A DNA stretch of 28,974 nt from JAAAOZ01 sp964496595 (lineage in GTDB: Bacteria; Chloroflexota; Anaerolineae; B4-G1; SLSP01): positions 1 to 28,974 of the forward strand of contig CAZCAI010000045.1 in NCBI GenBank assembly GCA_964496595.1, read 5' to 3'. Position 1 is the stretch's first letter. The number at the start of each line of letters is the position of its first letter. Shown in pieces: positions 21,324 to 28,974 of the stretch. Below the pieces are notes generated by a model. It did no database searches. It worked only from the letters and a program-made list of their open reading frames with translations, and had not been told where the DNA came from. Made by a program: the position numbers and the translations under genes.

Positions 21324-21374
21324 AAAAGCCAACCAAACTTACCTAGCTATTTTAGCGCATCATCAGGAGGGAGT

Positions 21375-22238
21375 ATGCAGCACGAAGCGGGAATGTTTAA
21401 AACGCACGATGGGGAAGCTTTATATACACAATGGTGGTATCCAGACGATGCCGGCAAGATCAAGGCGCATCTGGCCGTGGTGCACGGCTTGGGCGAGCAC
21501 AGCGGGCGCTATGAGGATTTCGCGGCGTGGTTTACGCCGCTGGGCTACGCCGTCCACGCCTTTGATCTGCGCGGGCACGGGCAATCGCCGGGTGTGCGCG
21601 GTTACATCCGTGAGTGGGAGGATATTCGAGGCGATGTGCGCGTCTTTTTGGGGGAGGTGCAACAGCGCGCGGACGGCATCCAGGACGCGCCCTTGTTCCT
21701 GATCGGTCACAGCCTGGGCGGATTGATTGTGCTGGAGTACGGCCTCTTCGGTGAGGTCAGCGCGCTGAGCGGGCTGGTCGCTTCGGCGCCGGCGCTTGCG
21801 CGCGGCGAGGGTGTCTCTCCGCTGGTGATGTGGCTTGGCAAGGTGTTGGCGCGCTTCGCCCCCCAGAAGCGGCTCGCGGTCGGGCTGGATGTGCAGGGGC
21901 TGTCGCGCAATCCTGATGTCGTCCAGGCGTACCGCGATGATCCGCTGGTGCACGGGTGGGGGACGCCGAGTGGGGCCGTGGCTATCGACGGCGCGATGAA
22001 GCGCACGACGGCTCACGCCGGGGAGTGGCCCGATGATCTGCCGCTGCTCATCGTTCACGGCGGCGCCGACTCGATCTGCCCGCCAACGGCGAGCGCGCGT
22101 TTCTACGCCAACGTCCACGCGCCGGATAAGATGCGCCACGAATATCTCCACTTTCGTCACGAGGTTTTCAACGACGTGGGGCGGGAGAAGGTGCTGGAGG
22201 ATGTGCGCATCTGGTTGGCGGATCGCTTGGCTGTTTAA
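21375..22238 (+). CDS. Alpha/beta hydrolase, monoacylglycerol lipase/lysophospholipase type
   Basis: The protein has 287 residues. The serine-hydrolase triad is visible: Ser113 in the elbow GHSLGG (111-116), Asp232 in HGGADSICPP and His262 in RHEVFND. The oxyanion stretch is VVHGLGEHSGRYEDFA (35-50). These match the Hydrolase_4 family of monoglyceride lipases and lysophospholipases. There is no signal peptide, so it is cytoplasmic or peripheral. The ATG at 21375 has AGGAGGG just upstream; a longer frame from 21282 runs through R3 and is not used. Its stop codon overlaps that of the converging YibE/F gene by two bases. Confidence 0.92.
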   Translation: MQHEAGMFKTHDGEALYTQWWYPDDAGKIKAHLAVVHGLGEHSGRYEDFAAWFTPLGYAVHAFDLRGHGQSPGVRGYIREWEDIRGDVRVFLGEVQQRADGIQDAPLFLIGHSLGGLIVLEYGLFGEVSALSGLVASAPALARGEGVSPLVMWLGKVLARFAPQKRLAVGLDVQGLSRNPDVVQAYRDDPLVHGWGTPSGAVAIDGAMKRTTAHAGEWPDDLPLLIVHGGADSICPPTASARFYANVHAPDKMRHEYLHFRHEVFNDVGREKVLEDVRIWLADRLAV

Positions 22239-23401
22239 TCGACCGCTTGCTCTGAGCTGAGCGGCGCCAGCCAGGCGGCGAAGAGCGTCGTCAGCGGCAC
22301 GGCGCCCATCAGCCCGAGGCTGCCGATGAGGGCGCGCAACACCTCCTCCGCGATCAACTCGCGATTGAGCGTGAGATACCACGGCTCGGCGTAGAGGTAG
22401 AAGAGGATGATCAACGGCAAGGCGACGCCGGCGTAGGCCATAAAGAGCGTGTTGACCATCGAGACCAGGTGCGCGATGCCCACGCCCATCCCGTGGCGAT
22501 AGAGCGGGCGCCGTTCGAGCGCGGGATTTGCAGCGGCGAACTCGAAGACGGCGACGGCTTGCGCCAGGACCACATCATCCAGCACGCCCGCCGCGCCTAA
22601 GATGATCCCGGCGAGCAGCAGCCCGCGCATCTCCACCGTCACGCCCGTCGATTGCAGATACATCGTCTCTTCCGAGCCGAAGCCGGTCATGTGGGCCAGG
22701 TGCGTCCACAAGATTGCCAGTAGCCCGGTGAAAAGCAGGCTGATGATCATGCTCAAGAAGGCGGTGTGGCCGGCTAAGTTCCAGCCCTGGATGAGGTAGA
22801 GCGTCAGGCCCAGAAGCAGCGCCGCGCCGACCAACGTGACGAGGACGGGATCGCGATGGGCCAAAATCTGTGGGAGGATGAAGCCGCCGATCAGCAACGC
22901 CGTCAGGCCCAGGCCCAGCAGCGCGCGCAGTCCCTGCCAGCGGCCCACGAGCACCGTCACGAGGCAGAAGAGGGCTGCCAGGGCGCCCAACGGCAGCAGG
23001 CGGACGTGATCGGCGACGGCGTAGGCGGTCTCGCCATCCGGGCGCTGGGAGATGCGCACGAGCGCCTTCTCTCCCGCCTGGAAGCTGATCAGTTCTGGGG
23101 ACGGCCCGATGCCGTTGTGGGTGAGGGTGATCTCCTCGCCCTGGTATTCGCCGGACGAGAGAATCTTCAGCGTCAGCTCCTGGGAGAAGGTGAACATCTC
23201 CGCATCATCGGACGCGACACGGGGCGTCTCGGCGGCCAGCACGCGCGCTTGCACCGTCGTCCCCTGCGAGGCGGGCTGCGAGTTGTAGGGGATCGGCGGG
23301 CGCGTGAGGTGCAGCCCCACGCCCAACGTGACGAGAACCGCCAGCAGCAGCGCGGACGCTCCCTCGATGAGATAGCGCGTGGTCTTGTTGGTCTGATTCA
23401 T
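22235..23401 (-). CDS. YibE/F-like membrane protein
   Basis: The protein has 388 residues. One N-terminal helix (about 12-31) is followed by an extracytoplasmic beta-rich domain (about 45-135, with TFSQELTLKILSSGEYQGEEITL), then about seven further membrane helices. GIILGAAGVLDDVVLAQAVAVFEF near residue 270 is the conserved YibE/F segment. The family role is not established. GGGAGG lies before the ATG at 23401. It converges with the hydrolase and diverges from the SLC13 permease, so it is probably a single-gene unit. Confidence 0.9.
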   Translation of the reverse strand: MNQTNKTTRYLIEGASALLLAVLVTLGVGLHLTRPPIPYNSQPASQGTTVQARVLAAETPRVASDDAEMFTFSQELTLKILSSGEYQGEEITLTHNGIGPSPELISFQAGEKALVRISQRPDGETAYAVADHVRLLPLGALAALFCLVTVLVGRWQGLRALLGLGLTALLIGGFILPQILAHRDPVLVTLVGAALLLGLTLYLIQGWNLAGHTAFLSMIISLLFTGLLAILWTHLAHMTGFGSEETMYLQSTGVTVEMRGLLLAGIILGAAGVLDDVVLAQAVAVFEFAAANPALERRPLYRHGMGVGIAHLVSMVNTLFMAYAGVALPLIILFYLYAEPWYLTLNRELIAEEVLRALIGSLGLMGAVPLTTLFAAWLAPLSSEQAVD

Positions 23402-23453
23402 AGACTACCTCCCAGCGCTATTATATCACAACGTATGTCGTATGTCGTATTCC

Positions 23454-23527
23454 GTATTGCGTAATGAACCAGTCGCGAGATTCGATTCGTAGGTGAGCCA
23501 CGTATGCACAACACAATTACGCAATAC
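23454..23527. repeat. Inverted-repeat element between YibE/F and permease genes
   Basis: GTATTGCGTAAT (23454-23465) and ATTACGCAATAC (23516-23527) are perfect 12-bp inverted repeats, 50 bases apart. Short CGTATGT repeats precede it (23432-23450). It may be a MITE-like relic or a stem in the permease 5' region. Confidence 0.65.
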
Positions 23528-23572
23528 CCCTATTTACTAAAAGTTCTATAGTTCAGATGAGGTGATAATCTA

Positions 23573-25357
23573 ATGACTTTTTCAATTTTACTTCTCTTGA
23601 TCACGGTTGTTATCGCATTGGTCTTCTTTGCCTGGGAAATCGTTCCCACCGATGTGACGGCGTTGGGCCTGCTGCTCTTTTTGACTATCGCGGGTTTGCT
23701 GCCCGCCGATAAGGCATTCGCCGGCTTTGGGAGCGAAGCCGTCATTATGATCTTGGGCATCTTAATCATGGTGGAGGCTTTGATCCGTACGGGCGTGACC
23801 GATTTTGCCGGGCACAAGATCATGCGCCATACCGGCGCCAGCGCGAACAAGATATTCCTGGTTGTGATGATCTCTGCCTCGGTGATGGCGGCCTTTATCA
23901 GCAACACCGCTGCGACTGCCTTCTTCCTCCCCATCGTCATCGGGCTGGCCCATCAAGCGGGTCTCAGTCCCGGCAAATTTTTGATGCCCCTGGCCTTTGC
24001 CTCAGTGCTCGCGGGGTCCGTCACGCTGATCAGTACCTCGACCAACATCCTGACCAGCAGCATGTTGACGAAATACGATATGGCGCCGATGGGAATGTTT
24101 GAACTCACACTTGCGGGATTGCCCATTACCATTGTGGGGATCGGCTATATGTTCTTGTTGGGCCGTCACCTGGTGCCCGACCGCACTCCGACTGAAGATG
24201 CTGCGGATTTCAGCGTGGATCTCTATTTAGCTGAGATCCTCATCCTGCCGGAATCGCCGCTCGATGGCAAGACATTGGAGGAGGCTGCGCTGGGCCGTGA
24301 TCTCGACCTCAAGGTGCTGAAGATCCTCCGTGATGATACCGTGTATCTTGTGCCCCAGGCGGATACTTGCTTGAAAGAGCGGGATATTCTGTTGGTCGAG
24401 GGCGAGCGCAAGAAGGTTCTGCGGGTTAAGGAGATGCCCGGCCTTGATATTCGAGCCGATGTTGAGCTATCTGATCCTAACCGGCAACCTGAGGATATCG
24501 GGCTTTCGGAGGTGATCCTGACGCCTGGCTCCCCGCTGATCGGGCGAACGTTGAAAGGTCTGCGGTTTCGCGATATTTACGAGTTACAAGCTCTGGCGAT
24601 TAACCGCCAGGGCGTAACACTCCGGCGCAAGATGAGTCACATTCGGCTAACGACTGGCGACGTGCTGATCGTTCAAGGCGATCATGCTCAGATCGTCGCT
24701 TTGGGCAATCGGGGCGTCTTTCGTATTTTGAGCACGATTGAGGAGCAGTATCTCAACCGGGAGCGGGCGCCGATGGCGATTGGCATCTTCCTCGGCTCGC
24801 TGGCGATTGCGACGTTGGGCTTGATCTCGTTGCCCGTGGCGATGTTGTTGGGCGCACTCCTCGTCTTTATCACGCGCTGCATCACGCCGGAGGAGGCCTA
24901 CAGGCGGATCAATTGGCGGGTGTTGATTCTTATCGCCTCGATGTTGGGCCTGGGCGAGGCGATGGAAGCGACCGGCGCCGCGCAGTACATTGCGGGGTTG
25001 GTATCGCAGTTTGCCGGCCATGCCTCTCCCGTCGCGCTGCTCTCCGGCTTCTTCTTCCTGACAGTGTTGCTCACGCAGCCGATGGGCGATCAGGCCGCGG
25101 CGGTCGTGGTGTTGCCGGTCGCCATTCGGACCGCCCTGCAACTGGGCCTGAACCCCCGCAGCTTCGCGATGATGATCGCCTTGACCGCCGGCTGCTCGCT
25201 GCTGACGCCGCTCGAGCCGGCGTGTTTGCTCGTCTACGGCCCCGGTCACTATCGATTTTTGGATTATGTCAAAGTTGGCATCGTCCCCGCCGTGTTGGTC
25301 TACGTGATTGCCATTCTGATGGTTCCGATTTTGTGGCCGCTCGGAGCGCTGCCGTAA
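23573..25357 (+). CDS. SLC13/DASS-type permease with two TrkA-C domains
   Basis: This 594-residue membrane transporter has two halves of helices (about 1-200 and 400-594) flanking a cytoplasmic insert with two RCK_C (TrkA-C) domains (about 210-290 and 300-385), each with a conserved E-x-x-L/I-x-P-x-SPLxGxTL segment (ILILPESPLDGKTLEEA and EVILTPGSPLIGRTLKGL). The SNTAATAFFLPI and STSTNILTS motifs match the substrate and sodium sites of the divalent anion:sodium symporter family. Likely substrates are sulfate, dicarboxylate or another anion; the sequence does not decide. GAGGTGATAATCT precedes the ATG. A long hairpin and a GC-rich terminator follow. Confidence 0.92.
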   Translation: MTFSILLLLITVVIALVFFAWEIVPTDVTALGLLLFLTIAGLLPADKAFAGFGSEAVIMILGILIMVEALIRTGVTDFAGHKIMRHTGASANKIFLVVMISASVMAAFISNTAATAFFLPIVIGLAHQAGLSPGKFLMPLAFASVLAGSVTLISTSTNILTSSMLTKYDMAPMGMFELTLAGLPITIVGIGYMFLLGRHLVPDRTPTEDAADFSVDLYLAEILILPESPLDGKTLEEAALGRDLDLKVLKILRDDTVYLVPQADTCLKERDILLVEGERKKVLRVKEMPGLDIRADVELSDPNRQPEDIGLSEVILTPGSPLIGRTLKGLRFRDIYELQALAINRQGVTLRRKMSHIRLTTGDVLIVQGDHAQIVALGNRGVFRILSTIEEQYLNRERAPMAIGIFLGSLAIATLGLISLPVAMLLGALLVFITRCITPEEAYRRINWRVLILIASMLGLGEAMEATGAAQYIAGLVSQFAGHASPVALLSGFFFLTVLLTQPMGDQAAAVVVLPVAIRTALQLGLNPRSFAMMIALTAGCSLLTPLEPACLLVYGPGHYRFLDYVKVGIVPAVLVYVIAILMVPILWPLGALP

Positions 25358-25363
25358 GGTTCT

Positions 25364-25428
25364 CACCGCAGGGGCGTGGAGGATGCGGAGGAAATGCAAT
25401 ACTCTGCGCTCTCCGCGTCTCTGAGGTG
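25364..25428. repeat. 27-bp long imperfect inverted repeat
   Basis: 25364-25390 and 25402-25428 are reverse complements at about 19 of 27 positions. Most mismatches are G-T wobbles in RNA, so the transcript can form one long hairpin with an 11-base loop. It follows the permease stop by six bases. Confidence 0.6.
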
Positions 25429-25449
25429 CTGATAATCGCCGACAAAGCC

Positions 25450-25490
25450 AGCGGCCCCGCCCTCGAGGTGAGGAGCGGGGCCGTTTTATT
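25450..25490. terminator. Bidirectional terminator between permease and propeller genes
   Basis: CGGCCCCG and CGGGGCCG form a stem with an inner CCCTC/GAGG-like loop. On the plus strand TTTTATTCTT follows, making it the permease terminator; on the minus strand GGCTTTGTC follows the gene ending at 25486. Loop and stem closely match the hairpin at 4631-4667. Confidence 0.8.
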
Positions 25491-27810
25491 CTTCCGGCTT
25501 TGGCGCCAGCGCAGCTCCTTTGAGATCAGAAAGCAGCGGTGTTACCTCCCTTGTTTCGGCATCGTAGCGGAAAAGCGTCCCGCCCTGGTCGGGCACATCC
25601 GGCCCGTAAGGCGTGGCGGTGAAGTAGAGGTGCGCCTCCTGCCACCCGACCGGCTCGAATTTGACGGCGGCGAGAGGGAGGTCTTGGGGATTGATGACCG
25701 GCATCACAGCGGCGCGCAGCGATTCGTGCAGTTGCCAACAGGTTTCCGCCGTGATATCGCAGATCAACAAGGGGCCGCTTTCCGTGACGCCACATCCCAA
25801 GGCGACTAGATGACCCATCCCCAGGCCGGCTTCCAACCCGCACCCACCCTCGAATGCAAGCAACCGGTGGCTTTCCCCCTGGGCAAAACGATACAGACCC
25901 TCTCGTTCTTCCCAACCATGTTGGCCGGTGGATAGAAGATAGAGCAGCTCCGTATCGTTCGGCGGCGATGGTTGCTCGGCCACACGCTGGTAGGGGATAG
26001 CGAAGGGGAAAGCGGTCGCGCCGGGAATACGTGCCACGGTCGTCACATTGTCTTGACGGGCATCCACCTGCCGGATGGCAATCTCGCGAGGCTCGAAGTG
26101 CAGATAGCGCACCTCCCCTTCCGCCGTCGATTGCACCGGACCGGAGAGGGCCGCAGCGGACCGCGCTTCGATGAGCAGCGTCTCCGATTCGGCTTCGGGA
26201 TCCAAAGGTAGCGTGGTGAGACCCCATGTCGTGTTGGCGGCCTCGTCGATCTCGGTTGCGCTGATGGCGTACAATTCGGTGCTGTCGGCAGACCACGCCA
26301 AGCCGCCCGCGATAAAGATGGCAGGTTCGCTGAGGTATGTGGTCGAGCCTGTGTCCAACTCCACGACGGTGACATTAGCCCAGCGCCAGGGCGCTTCCTC
26401 CTCCTCCTCGATATAGGTCAGGTAGGCCACCCGCTCCCCGTTCGGCGCCCATACCAGGGAGCCGGGCACGGGATGACCGGCGTCGGGCGTCTCGGTCGTC
26501 AATGTGACGAGTTGGCGTTCCTGGGCCAGGGCGCTGTCGTAATGCCAGAGACCGTCGGCGCGGAAGAAGACCACGTCCACCTCCGGCGTCCCCGGCGCGG
26601 CGCTCAAAGTGACAGATACAGATTCCTGCTCCCACCACAACAGCGTGGGCGGAGGCGGGGGGCTGGGCGTCGCGGTGGGTTGGGACGTGGGCGTCGGTGT
26701 TGGGTGTGAGGGTTGCCAGGCGGGGGCTGTCCCGTCTGTGAGATGATAGGGTTCCCCACCAGCTTCCCATTCGGATAGATAGAGACCGCCGCTGGATCGA
26801 AAAACAATCCATTGTCCGTCAGGCGACCAAGAGAAACTGTGTGTGGAGGCGTTTCGAAAATCCTCTGGTAGACGTTTCAAGAGTGCGTCTCGATCAAAGG
26901 CTGTGGGGATCTCTTGTGCCGGTTGGGGTTCATCGACACGACCATCAATATAACGCACTGTCCAACGCGAATAGTCACCTGTATAAGTTTGCTCATCCCA
27001 ATGCAGTTGCTCGAAGAGTAATCTACCGTCGGGCAACCATCCACGGGGGAAATAGAGATGTTCGGATGTTCCCTCGAATATGATTCGCCTTTCCCCCGTT
27101 TCCAGCGCCAGGATAGCCAAACTGACAGAGTCACCGGTTTCTAAAGAGAGGGGGGTGTCCACTGGTTGGCGTAGCCCCAACGCCAGATGAAGGCTATCTG
27201 GCGACCAGGCGTATCCGAAAGCGCTCAACTCATACAGAGGCGCGCCGGAAGCCACTTCGACCACAGTTAGTTGGCGCAGGGCGCTGGTGCCACTATCTAG
27301 GAGCAAGTAACGTCCATTTGGCGACCAGTTCACCGTCCCAGGATGTTGCAGGGTAAGGGTTAGCGTCTTGCTTTGCTCACTGCTCAAGTTGTAGAATCTC
27401 ACTCGTCCGGGACTCTGCTTGTCTACCTGGTGAATATAGGCCAGTGTTTTACCATCAGGTGACCAAGCTGGGGATTGTACTTGTCCTTCTGAGGTGAGGG
27501 GGCCTTTGTGCTGTCCGGTAGGAGTCGTGAGCCACAGATGCTGATCTTTTCCTATGAAAGCTATCCATCCGGAGGTAGCCAGCGGTGTAGGACTGACAGT
27601 TGGGGTAGGACCGGCGACCAAGGTGGAAGATGGCGGCTTTGTAGAGGGTGGCATCAATGTTTGAACAGGCGTCTCGGATATAGGCTCTGTAGAATGTGTT
27701 TCTACTACCTTCTCAGATGGAAGTTTGCAACTGGAGAACAGTAATGCCACAAGTATGCAAGTTAAGACAATGATCCATCGAGTGTTTGCGGGCATTTCGT
27801 TTGATTTCAT
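25486..27810 (-). CDS. Lipoprotein with two TolB-like (PD40) beta-propellers
   Basis: The protein has 774 residues from the ATG at 27810 (a TTG at 27819 is also in frame). The signal has hydrophobic residues 12-25 and a lipobox FSSC with Cys28. A Ser/Thr/Pro linker (29-75) precedes a first propeller with WSPDGKTLAYI, NWSPNGRYLLLD, WSPDSLHLAL and WSPDGQWIVF. A Pro/Thr linker (HPTPTPTSQPTATPSPPPPP) follows, then a second set with WAPNGERVAYL and WSADSTELYAI. TolB-type repeats bind partners or ligands; the role is unknown. The 5' half looks richer in A+T than the 3' half. No strong ribosome-binding site was seen. Confidence 0.85.
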   Translation of the reverse strand: MKSNEMPANTRWIIVLTCILVALLFSSCKLPSEKVVETHSTEPISETPVQTLMPPSTKPPSSTLVAGPTPTVSPTPLATSGWIAFIGKDQHLWLTTPTGQHKGPLTSEGQVQSPAWSPDGKTLAYIHQVDKQSPGRVRFYNLSSEQSKTLTLTLQHPGTVNWSPNGRYLLLDSGTSALRQLTVVEVASGAPLYELSAFGYAWSPDSLHLALGLRQPVDTPLSLETGDSVSLAILALETGERRIIFEGTSEHLYFPRGWLPDGRLLFEQLHWDEQTYTGDYSRWTVRYIDGRVDEPQPAQEIPTAFDRDALLKRLPEDFRNASTHSFSWSPDGQWIVFRSSGGLYLSEWEAGGEPYHLTDGTAPAWQPSHPTPTPTSQPTATPSPPPPPTLLWWEQESVSVTLSAAPGTPEVDVVFFRADGLWHYDSALAQERQLVTLTTETPDAGHPVPGSLVWAPNGERVAYLTYIEEEEEAPWRWANVTVVELDTGSTTYLSEPAIFIAGGLAWSADSTELYAISATEIDEAANTTWGLTTLPLDPEAESETLLIEARSAAALSGPVQSTAEGEVRYLHFEPREIAIRQVDARQDNVTTVARIPGATAFPFAIPYQRVAEQPSPPNDTELLYLLSTGQHGWEEREGLYRFAQGESHRLLAFEGGCGLEAGLGMGHLVALGCGVTESGPLLICDITAETCWQLHESLRAAVMPVINPQDLPLAAVKFEPVGWQEAHLYFTATPYGPDVPDQGGTLFRYDAETREVTPLLSDLKGAALAPKPEE

Positions 27811-27928
27811 TTTGTCCAAGTGCGTCGAGCATAAATGGCTAAGCGATGTTTTGGCAAATGGCTGTAGGAAGCTAGGGATCTAGTGCTGGCATCTATAGGG
27901 TGTCGCATGTGGAGGATTGGAGGCGCTC

Positions 27929-28972
27929 TTATTCACCAACTAGTAAGGCTGGGCGACGGGTAAATTCGAAGTGCGGTTCTGGCATTCCTTCCGCGCGCCG
28001 GGTTATAGGGTAATACGGATAAGTGATGTAGAGCAGTTGTAGTTCGTGAATGTCCCCTGGACTCCCTAAATTATCCGGCGGAATTTTGATTTCTGCTGGG
28101 ATGACTTGGCGTTCGTCATCTTCAATGTAACCGAAGAAGGCTGGGGATTTACCTGCGCCTAAGGGTATTTGTTGCTTATCCAACCAGACGATCAAGGCGT
28201 AGGGATGGGCGGGAAAAGAGTTGTTGCCTAAATGGATGGCGTAGCTGATGGTTTCATCGCTGGTGACCGTGGCGCTGAACCACGGCTGGCGGTGATCGCT
28301 CGCATCTTGGTTCAAATGAGGGCCGCCTACATTGTCCTCTGGATCTAATTCAAACGTGTTAGGCACTTCTTCGTAAACAATGTCAGGCGTGACGTCGTCC
28401 CCGATGACAATGTCTGTCATGTGGACTGTTTCGAGTCCCTTATAGTAAGCGTCAGCATCGCCCATCTCTATTTCTTGGAAAAGGACCAGAAAGAGTTGGT
28501 GCCTACCAGCCTGATTAGGGATTGAGATACTGAAGTCCAGGTCCATAGGTTCATAAGGCTCTGCTTCGATTCTATAAACAGGAAGGGATGTGTTGGTCAC
28601 GGTTAAGGGGATTTGCTCGTAGTCCATCAAAACCGCTAACGTATAAACCTCACGCTTTTCTGAATCGCTGCGTATTCCCAGTGTTGCCTCTACTTCTATG
28701 GATGATGCTTCGTCATGAAAAGGGAAGTACGTGGTCTGCTTCTTCCGGCTGTATTCACCAGAATGTACCTCTAGATCTAGGGCGAGACCTATGAACGATT
28801 GTTCTTCTATTTGTCTTGACGCCAGATTGAGTTGGTGAAGTACCGGCAAAATCTTTGATGGGTAGAAATATCTTAGGGCAACGATACCAATTACCAACAC
28901 GAGTAGGAGGGTTAAGATGCCTCCTCCCGCTATCAGCATCCGGCGATTGGTTTTTAGACGGTGCAAGATCAT
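27929..28972 (-). CDS. Uncharacterised membrane-anchored extracytoplasmic protein
   Basis: The protein has 347 residues if the ATG at 28972 is the true start; only two bases of upstream sequence remain, so the real start could lie outside. Residues 1-12 are basic, 13-34 are a membrane helix (IAGGGILTLLLVLVIGIVALRYF) without a lipobox, and the rest is strand-rich and extracytoplasmic, with no recognised family. Repeated Pro-rich turns and EPYEPMDLDFSISIPNQAG suggest beta-sandwich domains. The region is clearly lower in G+C than the rest of the window. It lies 118 bases upstream of the propeller lipoprotein in the same direction and may share a transcript. Confidence 0.75.
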   Translation of the reverse strand: MILHRLKTNRRMLIAGGGILTLLLVLVIGIVALRYFYPSKILPVLHQLNLASRQIEEQSFIGLALDLEVHSGEYSRKKQTTYFPFHDEASSIEVEATLGIRSDSEKREVYTLAVLMDYEQIPLTVTNTSLPVYRIEAEPYEPMDLDFSISIPNQAGRHQLFLVLFQEIEMGDADAYYKGLETVHMTDIVIGDDVTPDIVYEEVPNTFELDPEDNVGGPHLNQDASDHRQPWFSATVTSDETISYAIHLGNNSFPAHPYALIVWLDKQQIPLGAGKSPAFFGYIEDDERQVIPAEIKIPPDNLGSPGDIHELQLLYITYPYYPITRRAEGMPEPHFEFTRRPALLVGE

Positions 28973-28974
28973 AG

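Larger units (their letters stand above)
20907..21374. other. Divergent intergenic region with leader, promoter and R3
   Basis: This 468-base gap lies between the minus-strand 68-residue gene and the plus-strand hydrolase. It holds a minus-strand hairpin with T-tail (20946-20979), a minus-strand promoter (21091-21118) and the degenerate R3 copy (21238-21323). No gene is credible; the minus-strand frame at 21092-21313 overlaps R3 and lacks a ribosome-binding site. Confidence 0.65.

Noticed and set aside
21282..21374. Longer N-terminus for the alpha/beta hydrolase
   Set aside because: The extension is read through the R3 repeat and has no ribosome-binding site, while the ATG at 21375 has AGGAGGG directly upstream and begins where the family begins.

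Overview
The window is a high-GC bacterial chromosome segment, most likely from the Chloroflexota (Anaerolineae-like). This is inferred from gene content and style, not proven. The pointers are lipoproteins with long Thr-Pro linkers, a DUF2270 membrane protein, a type I phosphodiesterase paired with a small YIDPNTGG membrane protein, a YibE/F protein, and many short palindromic intergenic repeats. No phage, CRISPR array, intact transposase or plasmid function was seen.

Layout. 1-2500 (minus strand): a PadR repressor with a near-consensus promoter, a DUF5320-like Gly/Arg-rich protein, a NifX/NifB-type cofactor-binding protein, a small protein of unknown function and a Cys-rich zinc-ribbon protein. 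2765-4273 (plus): three Hsp20 small heat-shock proteins ending in a terminator. 4721-10958 (minus): a free-standing GyrA C-terminal propeller coupled to a DUF2270-DUF2179 fusion, then a lipoprotein with FlgD-like repeats, two family-2 glycosyltransferases and a TPR lipoprotein, which look like a cell-surface gene set. 11243-17245 (minus): GH31 alpha-glucosidase, MgtE magnesium channel, dipeptide epimerase and Nudix hydrolase, with a copy of one ~100-bp repeat in three successive gaps. 17380-18605 (plus): tRNA-Leu(CAG) and threonine aldolase. 18841-20906 (minus): an alkaline-phosphatase-superfamily enzyme and its small membrane partner. 21375-25357: an alpha/beta hydrolase (plus), YibE/F (minus) and an SLC13/TrkA-C permease (plus). 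25486-28972 (minus): a TolB-like beta-propeller lipoprotein and an uncharacterised membrane-anchored protein.

The most notable structure is in the repeats. A 150-bp element (R) occurs at 885-1034 and 11053-11202. Both copies have 22-bp imperfect terminal inverted repeats and are bounded at exactly the same point by different perfect 8-bp direct repeats (AGGTTAAC and AAGCCTAT), so R is a non-autonomous transposable element (MITE). The first R copy sits inside a second repeat family (E) of 96-101 bp, bounded by AACCTTGCGAAGGTT and its reverse complement. Removing R plus one 8-bp duplicate restores a 100-bp E unit. E copies 2 and 3 are alike throughout, and their two ends carry a matched base change, which suggests the ends pair. 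Other points of interest are divergent promoters sharing one -35 heptamer (17286-17334), a PadR promoter with an overlapping dyad, and a possible attenuator ahead of the 68-residue membrane protein.
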